From Clarkia xantiana subsp. parviflora (lineage: Eukaryota; Streptophyta; Magnoliopsida; Myrtales; Onagraceae), in assembly GCA_036873135.1 (NCBI GenBank), contig JAPTYO010000026.1, positions 1,530,001 to 1,594,000 on the forward strand: 64,000 nucleotides of DNA. Reading direction: 5' to 3'. Below the pieces are notes generated by a model. The model made no database searches and was not told where the DNA came from. It worked only from the letters and a program-made list of their open reading frames with translations. Position 1 is the stretch's first letter. Every line of letters starts with the position of its first letter. Below, piece after piece: positions 44,872-56,219 of this stretch. The position numbers and the translations under genes are program-made.

Positions 44872-44880
44872 TTTTTATAG
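44872..44880 (-). promoter_or_regulatory. TATA box of the antisense gene in element D
   Basis: Minus strand CTATAAAAA about 155 bp upstream of the ATG at 44725. Confidence 0.6.
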
Positions 44881-45135
44881 GAGAGAGGATAGGCAAAGAG
44901 ACGTTGCGATCTGGACCGTTGAAGATGAAACGCCTCAACCTGAATCGTCGAAACACTAGGGACAAAACGGCTATAAAGCACTTTTTCAGAAAAGCAGGCA
45001 CGGGCACCCAAGCCGTCACTTCATCACCTATCGCATTTAATAGCTGAGTAATCGAGAAATCTTTTCGGATCCGGTGGTTATCCTCGGAAGAGGCTCGGAG
45101 ATTGGAAGACACGACGAACTATAAGTCCCCCGTGT

Positions 45136-45147
45136 CTTGGGGGCAAA
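45136..45147 (+). other. Polypurine tract of element D
   Basis: CTTGGGGGCAAA directly before the right LTR. Confidence 0.82.
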
Positions 45148-45809
45148 TGATGGGTTTCGATATAGCCGTCAGGCCCATTAACGGCGACTAAACGGCGAAG
45201 AAGGCCCACTGGGCCCCAAAGAGGCTTAGAAGACCAATACGAGGGGACCCGACAATGTCGGTCCCGACATACGAGCTGAACGCTCCCGATCCTATGCCTT
45301 TATGTAGGCCCCGATGATATGCCTTTAAGTAGGCCCCGACGATATGCCTTTAAGTAGGCCCCGATATTGAATCCCTGAGAATACTGGCCCTGTCCCGATG
45401 ACGAGGGGCCCCGAGCGGTGACCAAAGGAGATAACTCTGGAATCCCCGACGTCAGTCGGGACTTGCCACCAGAGAACGAGGCCGAGAAACACGCCCACTA
45501 TCAACATAGTGGGGAAGTGGCCTGAAAAGACGGAACGTGGGCTACTGGCCGAGATGAACGGAACGTGGCAGTTATCTTAACAGGTAACTAAGGTGACCCC
45601 TCCCCTATATAAAGGAAGGAGTTACCTCAGGATTGATACGTTGATACTTACATACTGATACTTGCCAGATTACATCAAGATACTCATTTAAGCATCAGAG
45701 AGGGAATCTGGGTCACCGCCCGGTCTATCCCCTTCTTGCAGGATTACTTGGAGCGAAGGAGTTCAGACTTCCGTCAAGAACGTACCGGAGTTCCAACTGT
45801 GATCCAACA
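45148..45809 (+). repeat. Element D right LTR, 662 bp
   Basis: Near-identical to 35053-35713; followed by TGGAC (45810-45814). Confidence 0.93.
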
Positions 45810-45814
45810 TGGAC

Positions 45815-47339
45815 CATAAAGGTCTTACACGATAATCCGGTGGGTTAAACCATATTTATAAAGTGAATCTAAAGTACGCCTCGTAGGTCATGTGTATGGA
45901 GCGGTAAAATGTTTTATACAGACACAGATCATTTGACGTAATTCACTCGTGAATTTACTCAAATGTGATGTTTAACATGACTCAAGGTTCTCGACTATCT
46001 ATGCGAAATTATGGATCAAATACGTGATCTTAATATCAAGAACCCTACCATTGTCATTTATCGTTCGTTTGAGTTACTAAAATTTTGGTTATTTCGAGAT
46101 TCGGATTTATTGAATAAAGTAGTTTCCATTCGATTCGAAATATGATTTACTTGACAAAATTAATCGACCCGGTTGAGAGGGATCGATCCGATACGAAATT
46201 ACGGCCAGGTAAAAGTGGTCGAATAAAACGAAACGATTCACGTACTCTATCATCTCATTCAGGATAACTGACTTGAACATACACATCAATTGCGTAGCTA
46301 GATCGAAAGATTTAGTATCTCTTTATTTATTATTACTCCATTGAATGAAATAAACTGTAATGATGATTATGTTTGAAACCGATTGGATTAAATTGAATTA
46401 AATTCAGAAATGAGACGATTTAACCAAGGGTTAAAACCCCAGAGTAAAATTGCGCCATGCGCAAGTGGACCTCAAAAGATGGAACACATCGTTTCAAAGT
46501 ACGAGTTTAATAATGAAGTGTTTGAATGATGATATGACGAATTTTCGTTTGCATTCCTTCGGAAACAACTTATTGATAACATTTACATCGGTAAGAACTA
46601 GGCTTCGGAAGCTACCACGACCTTGTAAAAGTATCAACTGACGGATAGGGTGAAAACCTGAATTGCTCAGTTCAGAGATGGGATAAACTCTCTAAGAGAA
46701 GGATGAAGTCGGTTAAACGATTTTCCTTCCGTAAGCCTTGAAAGATAAGTCAGGCTAGGTATTGAAGTTAAATGACACACTTCAAGAAGCACAGTTTGTA
46801 TTTACATAATGTTGGAGTCATTCTATCAAAGGTTCCCTATGGGATGATGAAAGATGATTCACATAAATGTAAAACTGTGTTCCATTGCTATCGGTAAGGT
46901 ACGTCGCCATTAAAGCTGAAGGGTGATAAAGAGTTAAATGATATCACCATGCGACATTAATTTGCGCAAAAAAACTTGTATTTAAGACAAGAGTACGTCA
47001 GTTACTCTTAGAAAATACCTGTTTACTCTTAGAAAATACCGATAAGAAGCATTATTCCGAGTGGGAGGATTATTCCCAATAGAAATGATGCTATGATAAA
47101 AAGCGTTATTTCGAGTGGGAGAAAAGATCAGACTAATTAGTGGGACTCATAATGCCTAGAAGAGAGTCAAAGACAAGTATCCCATTGAGCAAAGTGAAAA
47201 CCCCGCTAAAACAGTTGGCAAGCACTGGAAAGACCTCAAGTGGAGAAATGGAAAGAAATAATAAATGAGAGAGATCGCCTAAATGAAATCCATTATAGTC
47301 TTTAGTTGTTTTACCTGCTAAACACAGGGGCATAAAGAT
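45815..47339. other. Unassigned, possibly decayed copia gag/integrase
   Basis: No clear gene. A zinc-knuckle-like 'tgtgttccattgc..ggtaagg' at about 46879 would fit a copia gag, and the segment lies just upstream of a copia RT, but the reading frames are broken throughout. A 20-bp tandem duplication ('gtttactcttagaaaatacc' type) lies at 47005-47040. Confidence 0.35.
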
Positions 47340-48496
47340 AAGGTGAACCCTGAAAGAAGGCTCACCACTGATGGAACAAGTCGGAAAACCCGACTCATTG
47401 TGAAAGGTCTTACCCAATGCTTCATGGAGAGGATTTTGATAAGAGAAACTCAATGAATGTGCGTAAAACCACGGTTAGGGCCATTCATGGTCCTCGTCGC
47501 AAGTCTCGATCACGAACTGCACCAAAGGAATGTTAAGACCACATTCCTCCACGGAAACCTGGAGGAAGAGATCTACATGGAGCAACCAGAGGATTTAGTT
47601 ACTCCTGGTAATGAACGTAAAGTTTGTAAACTCCAAAAAGGTCCTTCTACGGTCTTATACAGTTGTCACCACAATGGTACCGCAGATTCCAAGAGGAAAT
47701 CGTAGGAAACAGATTAGTGAGTCTTCACAAGAATCCGTGCATGTATTATAAGACCTCCTAGTCTAAGTATGTCATCTTAACCTAATACGTGGACGATATA
47801 CTCATTCCCGCAAAGTCCTGGTTGGCATCTGTATTTGAGATGAAGAACATGGGAGAGGCCACATATATCTTAGGCATTCAAACAACTAGAGATCGGGCTA
47901 CCCGGAAGATATGTCTATCTCAAGAATCTTATATCAACAATCTGTTGAAAATAGGTTCAAATTACAGAATGCCAAACCCGTGAATACGCCGGTGGTATTT
48001 AGGTGCGCACTGTCGTAACGTGATAGCCCCAAGAACCTGACAAAGCGTGAATAGATGAAGGGTGCAGAGAATTCAAGCGTGGTTGATATTTCGATATACA
48101 CCGTGTGATACAACCATCCGGATATCTGTCACGCCGTGAACCTAGTAGCACGTTTCCAATCAGATCCTAGCTATCAACATTTAAAGGCTATAAAACGAAT
48201 AATTCGTTATCTGAAGATACTGCCGACTATGCTCTGTGCTATGAGGGCGGGAAGTTAGAATTGACCGGTTACAATGACTCCGACCATGGTGGCGATCTTG
48301 ATGATCGTAAGTCCACCACAGGAGGAGTATTTCTCCTTGCTAATGCCGCCATTTCATGGACGAGTAAGAAGCAAACATGTGTCACGCTGTCAACAATGGA
48401 ATCGGAATTCGTTGCTCTCTCTAAGAATGCACAGGAAGCGGCATGGCTGAAAAGGCTTCTTACTGCGTTGCTTGGTGGTGACGTCGGAAGTAACCT
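47340..48496 (+). pseudogene. Ty1/copia pol relic: reverse transcriptase and RNase H
   Basis: Pieces in several frames: TSRKTRLIVKGLTQ (RT start, about 47370-47420), NVKTTFLHGNLEEEIYMEQP (about 47530-47590), a decayed block leading to YVDDIL (about 47787-47805), FEMKNMGEATYILGIQTTRD and ICLSQESYINNLLK (about 47834-47955). A copia RNase H block follows: DSDHGGDLDDRKSTTGG, AAISWTSKKQTCVTLSTMESE (48261-48496). RT upstream of RNase H with no integrase after it is the copia order. The relic is cut at 48496 by element E and continues at 58226. It is old: every few dozen codons there is a stop or shift. Confidence 0.85.
48492..48496. repeat. Target-site duplication of element E, left copy
   Basis: AACCT, repeated at 58221-58225. 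Confidence 0.88.
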
Positions 48497-49221
48497 TGTC
48501 AGACCTAAAATCTGACCTAAGTCGAATTAACGTTTTGAAAACGTGTACTTTGAAAAGAGTCGCCACTAGTTAATTGAAATGCTAACTAGAATCCTAAATT
48601 ACCTAAGCGAATAACAAATTAACCACCTATGTATTAAATCGGTCTACGATCAGAAATTAGAGTTCGGGGGTTTCATTACGAATTGAAAACAATTTTTAAT
48701 TACGCCCTTTCGGTACTCAATTCACTTAATTTGCCAACTTATTGTTACTCAATTATAAATCAATTATAAGTACGAACGAAAATAAAATCTAATAATATTA
48801 GCGGTTATCACATATAGTTAAATCAACAAAACTAACATGATGAACATACATAATTAGCCTGTTATCATTTAATTAATCTAAACTAATTAAAGTTTAACAC
48901 TATTTATATCAAATTAATTTTACGAACATACTTAAAAACAAATGGACAATGTTGTAATATGTAATTGGAATTATTGGCCATAGCTAAATTAACATCAACA
49001 TAGTTGTTTTAATGCTACAATAAAAAAACAGAAAAATAATTAATAAATAATAATAATAATAAATAAATAAACTAAAAAAAAAACAGCAACAGACCTGCGA
49101 ATTGGAAGATGGTCACGCAGCAGCCAGGACGTCGGCATCGGCAGGAGACGGCGGATCTCCGGCGTGGTGTACGAAAGGAGGACGGCGGCGATGGGGCGAG
49201 CGGACGGCCGGGTCGAGGCGA

Positions 49222-49257
49222 CGAACGGAGGGAGAGAGAGAGAGAGAAGAGAGAGAA

Positions 49258-49315
<58 letters not shown>

Positions 49316-49325
49316 GAGAGAGAGA
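49222..49325. repeat. GA microsatellite in the E LTR
   Basis: (GAGA)n with few interruptions; the other LTR has a shorter version at about 57388-57450. Confidence 0.95.
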
Positions 49326-49770
49326 AGGGGGAGGTCGATGTCGGAGTTGGACGGGCGGAGTCCGGGCCGGAGCGAGAGCCTTGGCAGCAACTGGACCAGA
49401 GCCTTGGCAGCGGCGGGGCGGAGTCCGGGCCGGAGCGTGGAGGACGAGGTCGGCATGGCTGTTGCTGGTGGTCCTCGGGGAATATGGCTGGAAGGCGCAG
49501 GAGAGATCACGGGCCACGGTGGCGCGGTCTGAGGCGGGCGGGCGGCCTGGCGGAGCTCCGGGACGACGGCCGGCGAGAGTGGAGGGAGTGGCGAAGTCTC
49601 CGGTGGTCCGATCACCGGAGCCGAGCCAGGCACCGGCGGGTGGGGTGCTGGTCTGGGCAATAAAAAAAAAAACAGAGCACTAGAGGACAAAAATCGCGCA
49701 GACCCCGAGAAATAATGTATTATTGCTTTGTAGTGGTTTTTTCTGTGTCTTAACAATGTAAACCTAGACC

Positions 49771-49780
49771 CCTATTTATA
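49771..49780 (-). promoter_or_regulatory. TATA box of the E LTR
   Basis: Minus strand TATAAATAGG; also in the 5' LTR at 57848-57857, which would be the active promoter position. Confidence 0.6.
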
Positions 49781-50144
49781 CTAAAAACCTAGTCTATATT
49801 ACAGATAAAATTTAAATAAAAAATGCTAACAGATAATTATTCTAGAGAATATTCCTAACAGTATTTATCTTTACAGATAATTATTTTTTTGAATAAAAAA
49901 TAATATCCGGAGATAAATATCTTACAGATAATTTTCTAAAATAAAAAAAAAAACAAATTATTATATATATATTTTTAAATATTCTGAAAATATTAAATAA
50001 ATTCGAAATAATTTAAAATATATTTCATAATAATTTCCTTAAAGTGCCCTTGAGCATTTTGGGAGACTTTGTGGCTTGACGCGTCCGGAATTTAACGTAT
50101 CATGTGTAACGTCGTTACGTCCGGGTCAAAATCGAGTGTTTACA

Positions 50145-50158
50145 GTTTGCCCCTCTTT
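50145..50158 (-). other. Polypurine tract of element E
   Basis: Minus strand AAAGAGGGGCAAAC directly before the LTR start TGTAAACA. Confidence 0.72.
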
Positions 50159-50339
50159 GGACGGACTCCTGTAGAACGTGTTCGAAGGGGTTTGTCCAAA
50201 GACGAGGAAACACTGATTTTGACCAGAAATTATATTCTCTTCCAATTCTTCAATGTTTTCAAGGTGGCTCATATGCTTATTCTGGTGTGGAAAGATAAAA
50301 CCTCTGTCGGCGGGACGCCTGTTGGCGGTGCCTCCATTA

Positions 50340-51010
50340 GCGATGCAGAAAGTAAAGCCTCCAGTGGCGGTGCGGAAAAGTAAAGCCTCCCGTGGCGTGT
50401 AGAAAAGTAAAGCCTCCAGTGGCGTGCGGGAAAGTAAAGCCTCCAGTGGCGTGCAGAAAAGTAAAGCCTCCAGTGGCGTGCGGGAAAGTAAAGCCTCCAG
50501 TGGCGTAAAGGAAAGTAAAGCCTCCACTGGCGTGCAGAAAAGTAAAAGCCTCCAGTGGCGTGTGGGAAAGTAAAGCCTCCAGTGGCGTGCAGAAAAGTAA
50601 AGCCTCCAGTGGCGTGCGGAAAAGTAAAGCCTCCAGTGGCGTGCAGAAAAGTAAAGCCTCCAGTGGCGGGTGGGAAAGTAAAGCCTCGATGCCTCCAGTG
50701 GCGTGCGACAAGGAAAGGTCTCCAGTGGCGTACAGTAAAGTAAAAACCTCGATCGACGATGCCTCCAGTGGTGTGCGACAAGGAAAAGCCTCCAGTGGCG
50801 TACAGTAAAGTAAAAACCTCGATCGACGATGCCTCCAGTGGCGTGCGACAAGGAAAAGCCTCTAGTGGCGTCCGTCGGAGAAGAGCCTCTAGTGGCGTCC
50901 GTTGGAGAAGAGCCTCTAGTGGCGTCCGTCGGAGAAGAGCCTCTTGTGGCCTATGTCGGAGAAAATGCCTCTAGTGGCGTCCGTTGAATAAGGGCCTCGA
51001 GTGGCTTGAC
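50340..51010. repeat. 27-bp tandem array in element E
   Basis: More than 20 units of 'aaagcctccagtggcgtgcg' plus 7 variable bases, grading at the right into shorter 'agcctctagtggcgtccgt' units. Each unit keeps GCC..GGC. Because 27 is a multiple of three, long frames stay open in several registers on both strands; they are not evidence of coding. Confidence 0.92.
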
Positions 51011-51059
51011 GACTTGAATGCACGTCCCTAATTTTTGCCTAAACTGCGCATGACGCGAC

Positions 51060-51300
51060 AACTTAGCGGGATCTTTTTTTTTTTTTTTATCTCTCATATT
51101 CTCTCCTTTTGCCACAGTCAGAATTTTAGACTGTGCCCCTCAGTTTTCCTAATTTTTGCATGGATTTCCCCTTGGGGTTTTCTTTCCATCGGGATTTTAT
51201 TTTCTCTCCTTTTGCCATGATTGTAGTTTCTGAATTTGCTATCATGCCCCTCATTTCCTAATTTTGCCTAGGCTGCCTTTTCGGGTTTTCAACCTAACGG
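51060..51300. repeat. Hairpin family 2 in element E, left group
   Basis: Inverted repeats set between TTTTGC and GCCCCTC: CACAGTC/GACTGTG at about 51113-51135 and CATGAT/ATCATG at about 51216-51247. A related unit with CATGATTG/CAATCATG and a CTAGGTT/AACCTAG hairpin lie at 52820-52890. Stem sequences differ while pairing is kept. Confidence 0.7.
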
Positions 51301-51311
51301 AAGCACTCATT

Positions 51312-52765
51312 TTTTGGTAGCCGATTAAACGGTGGCTGTGACCCGTACTTTATTTCCCGTCACGATGCGAGAGTATTTGTACTCATTTGGAGGGTGGCTG
51401 TGAGCCTTTCCTCACCGTCTTCAATGTCGTGAGAGCTCTTTTGATTTGTAGCCATTTGGAGGGTGGTTGTGGCCCTTTCATTTATTTCCATCGTCGATGT
51501 TCTGTACTGCTCTTTCGATTTGTAGCTGTTTTAAGGGTGGCTGTGGCCCTTTCAAATGATTTCCCGGCCTCACAATATTCACGAGAATACTCTTTATATG
51601 TAGCCATTTTGATGGTGGCTATGGCCCTTTTAACAATCTCCCATCCTCTCAAGATTCGAGGAACACTCTTTGTAGGTAGCCATTTTAGGGGTGGCTGTGG
51701 CCCTTTCACTCATTTCCCGCATCAATGTTGCGAGAGTGCTCTATATCTGTAGCCGTTTGAAGGGTGGTTGTGGCCCTTTATTTTGTAGTCGTTTTAGGGA
51801 CGACTGTGACCCTTTTTTATTTTCCCGCCCTTACAAGATTTGCGGGGTCACTCTTTTATCTATAGCCGTTTGGAGGGTGGCTGTGGCCCTTTATTTTGTA
51901 GTCGTTTTAGGGAAGACTGTGGCCCTTTTTATTTTCCCGCCCTCACAGGATTCGCGGGGTCACTTTTTTTATCTTTAGCTGTTTGGAGGGTGGCTGCAAC
52001 CCTTTCACTTATTCTCCGCTTTTGATGTTGCGGGAGCGCTCTTTATCTGTAACGATTGAAGGGTGGTTGTGGCCCTTTATTTTGTAGTCGTTTTAGGGAC
52101 GACTGTGGCCCTTTTTTTTATTTTCCCGCCCTTACAAGATTTGTGGGGTCACTCTTTTATCTGTAGTCGTTTGGAGGGTGGCTGTGGCCCTTTATTTTGT
52201 AGTCGTTTTAGGGACGACTGTGGCCCTTTTTATTTTCCCGCCCTTACAAGATTCGCGGGGTTACTCTTTTATCTGTAGCCGTTTGGAGGGTGGCTGATGC
52301 CCTTTATTTTGTAGTCGTTTTAGGGACGACTGTGGCCCTTTTTTATTTTCCCACCCTTACAAGATTCGCGGGGTCACTCTTTTATCTGTAGCTGTTTGGA
52401 GGGTGGCTGTGGCCCTTTATTTTGTAGTCGTTTTAGGGACGACTGTGGCCCTTTTTATTTTCCCGCCCTCACAGGATGCGCAGGATCACTCTTTTATCTT
52501 TAGCCGTTTGGAGGGTGGCTGTGGCCCTTTCACTTATTCTCCGCTTTTGATGTTGCGGGAGCGCTCTTTATCTGTAGCCATTTGAAGGGTGGCCGTGGCC
52601 TATTTTTTTATAGTCATTTTAGGGATGACTGTGACCCTTTTATTTGTAGTTGATTTAGGAAGAACTGTGACCCTCTTATTGCTTCATTGCTCTCGCAAGA
52701 TTTGTACGAACGCTTTCCTTATTTTTCTGTAGCCGATTAAAGGGCGGCTGTGACCCTTAAGAAAA
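51312..52765. repeat. Array of about 24 small hairpins in element E
   Basis: Each unit reads (t)agYYR, about 9 loop bases, the paired arm, then 'gtggcccttt'. Arms include AGCCA/TGGCT (51602, 51678), AGTCG/CGACT (about 51787, 52084, 52200, 52311, 52425), AGTCA/TGACT (about 52609) and AGCCG/CGGCT (about 52729). In the middle the units pair into a 113-bp higher-order period (52163, 52275, 52388). Many other units keep pairing with G-T wobbles. Confidence 0.85.
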
Positions 52766-52970
52766 CTGAGTTTTTTTTTCTCCTTTTTTTTTGCTCTTTT
52801 TTTTTTTTCATCTCACCTTTTGCCATGATTGCCCCTGCGGGTTTTCAATCATGCCCCTCTCCCTGACTTTTGCCTAGGTTTTCAACCTAGCTGGAATTTA
52901 TTTTTTTCTCTCTTTTTTCTTTTTTCTTTTTTCAAATGGAAAGAAAATCTACAGAAACTAATCAACAACA
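52766..52970. repeat. Poly-T and hairpin family 2, right group, in element E
   Basis: T-rich runs followed by 'ttttgccatgattgcccctg..caatcatgcccctc' and 'gcctaggttttcaacctagc', copies of the motifs at 51060-51300. The hairpin array is thus bracketed by the same sequence on both sides. Confidence 0.75.
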
Positions 52971-54115
52971 ACTATGTTACATGCCCCTAATAGCAGATTA
53001 AACCTTTTAATTTCTCAGAACTTCTCCGGAGGAAAACTTGTCAAATAAGTTGATTATGTCGATGTCTTGAATGGAGGATCATTAATGGGTTGACGACACC
53101 GACAATAATTTCTTCTTCTTCTTGTTCCTCTCAAATTCTCTTTCATTAGCACGGTCGATCTTCATGGAATCTCGATCTTTTTTAATAGGAAGATCTCTGG
53201 ATGTCTTCTATCTTCAACCATGCTTGATCTTAACAGGAATGCCCCACAGCTACATCTGACTGGTTCATAATTCGTCGCATGCTGGACGAATGGCCTGATT
53301 AATGAACACACATGGATGGTGTTGAGTTTGGCACAGTATTCCGCAAATGGTAAACTTAGGCATAGATATTGTCCGAGGTATCTGGGATACCTGGCATAAG
53401 AATGGTCGGCGAGCGAAGGGCCATACATGAGATGTGCTCTTCAGGAGTTTTGATTTGGATGATTATCCAAGTTGCACAATGAGTAAGGAAAAACTCAAAT
53501 TTCGGCGATAAAAATGATCACAACTTCTCTTACATGGGAGTTGGATTTTTCAGTGGGCAATGTGCTCGCTATGCGACTGGATCTGCTGCATGTCCTGATT
53601 CTCCTGCTCCACAACTTGTGTATGTACACCTGCTGAAAAGTACATGCCCCTAGTGGCAGACTGAAAATTTCAGAACTTTTTCGGAAAAGGATTCGGTTGA
53701 TCGAGTCAAGCTACATTGATCGGCACATTGAATCTTCACGGGATTCTCGATGATCTCTTGAAATTTTCATCTCCTGACATGTCCGATCTCAAAGGGAGAT
53801 GCCCCATGGTTACCGCTGAATGGTTTAAACCTGGCCACATAATAGTTGTATACCTCGTCATGGAAAGCGTATGAATTTCACACATGTTGGGTGAAATTTT
53901 TCATAGAAACTCTTTGAAGCGCTCACGTTTCACACGGTTGCGGCATTGGTTGAAGTGGTCATCCGACCTGCAAAAGAGTAGGGACACTCAAATCTCAAGG
54001 AAAAAATTAAGTACAATTTAACGCACCTCATCGTTATATATCTCGAGTGTGTAATTTGTTCGTTGTGCAACTAGATGACTGCATGTCCTTTTTTTGTTGC
54101 CCCATTTAGCCGGCA
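52971..54115. repeat. Degenerate two-copy module in element E
   Basis: A module starting 'acatgcccctaatagcagatt' (52980) recurs as 'acatgcccctagtggcagact' (about 53642). Internal matches in the same order include 'gatcttaacaggaatgcccca' with 'gatctcaaagggagatgcccca', and 'ctgcatgtcc' near 53587 and 54075. No protein is recognisable. Confidence 0.65.
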
Positions 54116-54519
54116 TAACTTATGTGTACATGATACCTTAACCAAGGGTACCTGAAAAGGGTGAATGAAAAATCAGTGTAGAGAATATGAGCAATCATGC
54201 ATGATTTTTTGAAAACTCTAATGTCATTCATCCAAAATTTATGATCAAATGTGTTTTGCGCCATCATGGAGTTTACTGAGTTTGCTGAATGCATTATCTG
54301 GCTCGAATGCGGGACGAATGCTCAAAACAAAGTTTTTTCAAAAAGGTTTTCTCGTCCTTTGTTTAATCTTGAATAGTAGAGCTCAACTGCACAGTTAAAC
54401 TATTTTCTCAAAAAAGAATCAAAACTCCTATTTTTTAAATGCTCGCTCATGAGAATGTAGAAATGACGATCTTGCAAAAACAGTGCAATACACCTTGATA
54501 AAAACGAATGACACTATGA
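54116..54519. other. Unassigned stretch of element E
   Basis: AT-rich with poly-T and poly-A runs; no clear repeat or gene. Confidence 0.4.
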
Positions 54520-56190
54520 GTTTTTTTTTTTTTAAATGCTCATGCATGCTCGAAAGTTAAAATTCTACTGTTAAGAAAGTTACAACTTACAACATATTAA
54601 CTGAATGACGCATATGAAATGCATTTTTGAAAGTTAAAATTCTATTCTAAGAAATTCCCAACTTACAACAGTTTACCTGAATAATGCATATGAAATGCAT
54701 ATTTTGAAATGAAAATTTCAGGTGGATTTTTTAAAATAATGCAATTGAGATGCATGCGTGAATTTGAAAGCTCTATAGCTAAAAAAAACTCACAATTTTT
54801 ATGAAATGTTTTTTTTTTTTAAATAATGCATATTGAATGCATGCTAAAAAAAATCAGGTAAAAATGTTTTTTTGAAAATGATGCATATGCAATTCATGTT
54901 TGAATTTAAAAAAACTCTAAGAGCCAAAAAGGAATTACAAATTTTCCTATTTTTTTTTTTAAATGATGCATATTGAATGCACTAATAGAATTTTACAACT
55001 TACGTGAAATTTTTTTTCCAATAAATAACGCGTATGAAACACATGCTTGAAATAAAATATTCTGGTAAGTAGTTTTGAAAACAACACATGGAATACATGT
55101 TTGAAACTAAAGGTTCTACGACTAACAATGTGTACAGTCTATCAACAGATTATTTTTCCTAAAACAATGCACATGCGATGCACATGAGATGCCTACTTGA
55201 GATGAAAGTTCTACGTTCAAGATAACTAACAAGTTATCTGAATTTTTTTTTTTTTTTAATGAGGGAAAAAAACAATGCATCTTGGTTGCTCAAAATTAAG
55301 AATCAGGCGAAAAGTTTTTTTTTATTTTTTATTTTAAGGATGCATATGAGATGCACAAAAATAAATACAAGATGCAAACTTAAAAATAAAAGTTTTACAA
55401 CTGAGAAAAATTACAATTTACCTGAAAGTTTTTTTCGAAAATAATGCATATGATATGCACGTGATTAAAAATTCAGATAAAATGTTTTTTAAACAAAGAT
55501 CCCTAAAACTAAGAGAGCTTACGGTGTATCTAAATTTTTTTTTTAGAATTAATGCATATTGGATGCATTATTAAAAATAAAACAATTCAGTCAAAAAGTT
55601 CTTTTTTTAAAAAATGATGCATATGGAATGCACGTTCGGAATCAGAAGCTCTAACAGTTAAAGCGGAATTACAAATTTTGCTAAAAAAATTTGTGTTTTT
55701 TGTTTTTTTTTGTTTTTAGGTAAGGGATTTTTAAAAAAAAAAAACAATGCATCTGAAACACGTGTTTAGAAATAACAATTTATAACCAAGGGATTAACTA
55801 CTTAGCGAAAAATGTTTTTTTGGTTTTTTGAAAATAAAGTGTACAAAATGCATTTTAAAATTAGAAGCTCTAATAGCTAAAAGGGAGTTAAATTTCTCAT
55901 GAAAATATTTTTTGAAAATAATGCGCGCGAACTATGTGTTAATTATGTATTACAACTTACCTGATTTTTTTTTTTTAAATAATGCACATGAAACACATGT
56001 TTTATAATAAAAAATTCAGGCCAGAGGTTTTTTTTTTGTTTTTTTTTTAAATGGAAAAAGAAAACAATGCATACAAAATGCATGTTTGGAAATAATTTTT
56101 TATAGCTAAATGACTAATTACTTAGCTGAATTTTTTATTTTATTTTTTAAATGCAATGAGATGAATGCATGAGAAATAAAATCTATACAA
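54520..56190. repeat. ATGCAT-rich degenerate array in element E
   Basis: About 18-20 units, 80-120 bp each, with 'aatgcatatgaaatgcatg', then 'tttgaaataaaa', 'acaacttacctga' and a T run. The self-complementary core (for example TGCATA-TGA-TATGCA near 55445) recurs in most units. Confidence 0.8.
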
Positions 56191-56219
56191 ACAGTCGCAT
56201 AATAACATTTAAAACAAAA

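Larger units (their letters stand above)
35053..45809 (+). mobile_element. Element D: Ty3/gypsy (Tat-type) retrotransposon, full length
   Basis: LTRs at 35053-35713 and 45148-45809, TGATGGGTTTCG..GATCCAACA, flanked by TGGAC. The interior is gag, protease, RT, RNase H, integrase, short tandem repeats, an antisense gene and the polypurine tract CTTGGGGGCAAA. It is a related subfamily of B/C with a clearly different LTR U3. At least eight stops or frameshifts and an RNase H deletion make it defective. Confidence 0.95.
48497..50144 (-). repeat. Element E 3' LTR, 1648 bp
   Basis: Plus strand TGTCAGACC..GTGTTTACA. Compared with the other LTR it has about 63 extra bases between two copies of 'cggagtccgggccggagcg' (49359-49435). 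AT-rich ends surround a GC-rich core at 49090-49700. Confidence 0.93.

Noticed and set aside
49102..49756. Long frames (up to 238 codons) in the GC-rich core of the E LTRs, including Pro/Ser-rich and Glu/Arg-rich peptides
   Set aside because: They cross the GA microsatellite, occur in overlapping frames on both strands, and are not preserved between the two LTRs (the 57.2-57.8 kb copy breaks into different frames).
50126..50851. 241-codon minus-strand frame reading repeated RHWRLYF
   Set aside because: It is open only because the 27-bp unit is a multiple of three; other frames over the same repeat are open too.
51387..52585. Repeated peptides such as GGCGPLFCSRF over the hairpin array
   Set aside because: Frames break between units and change register; conservation is in the paired arms, not in codons.
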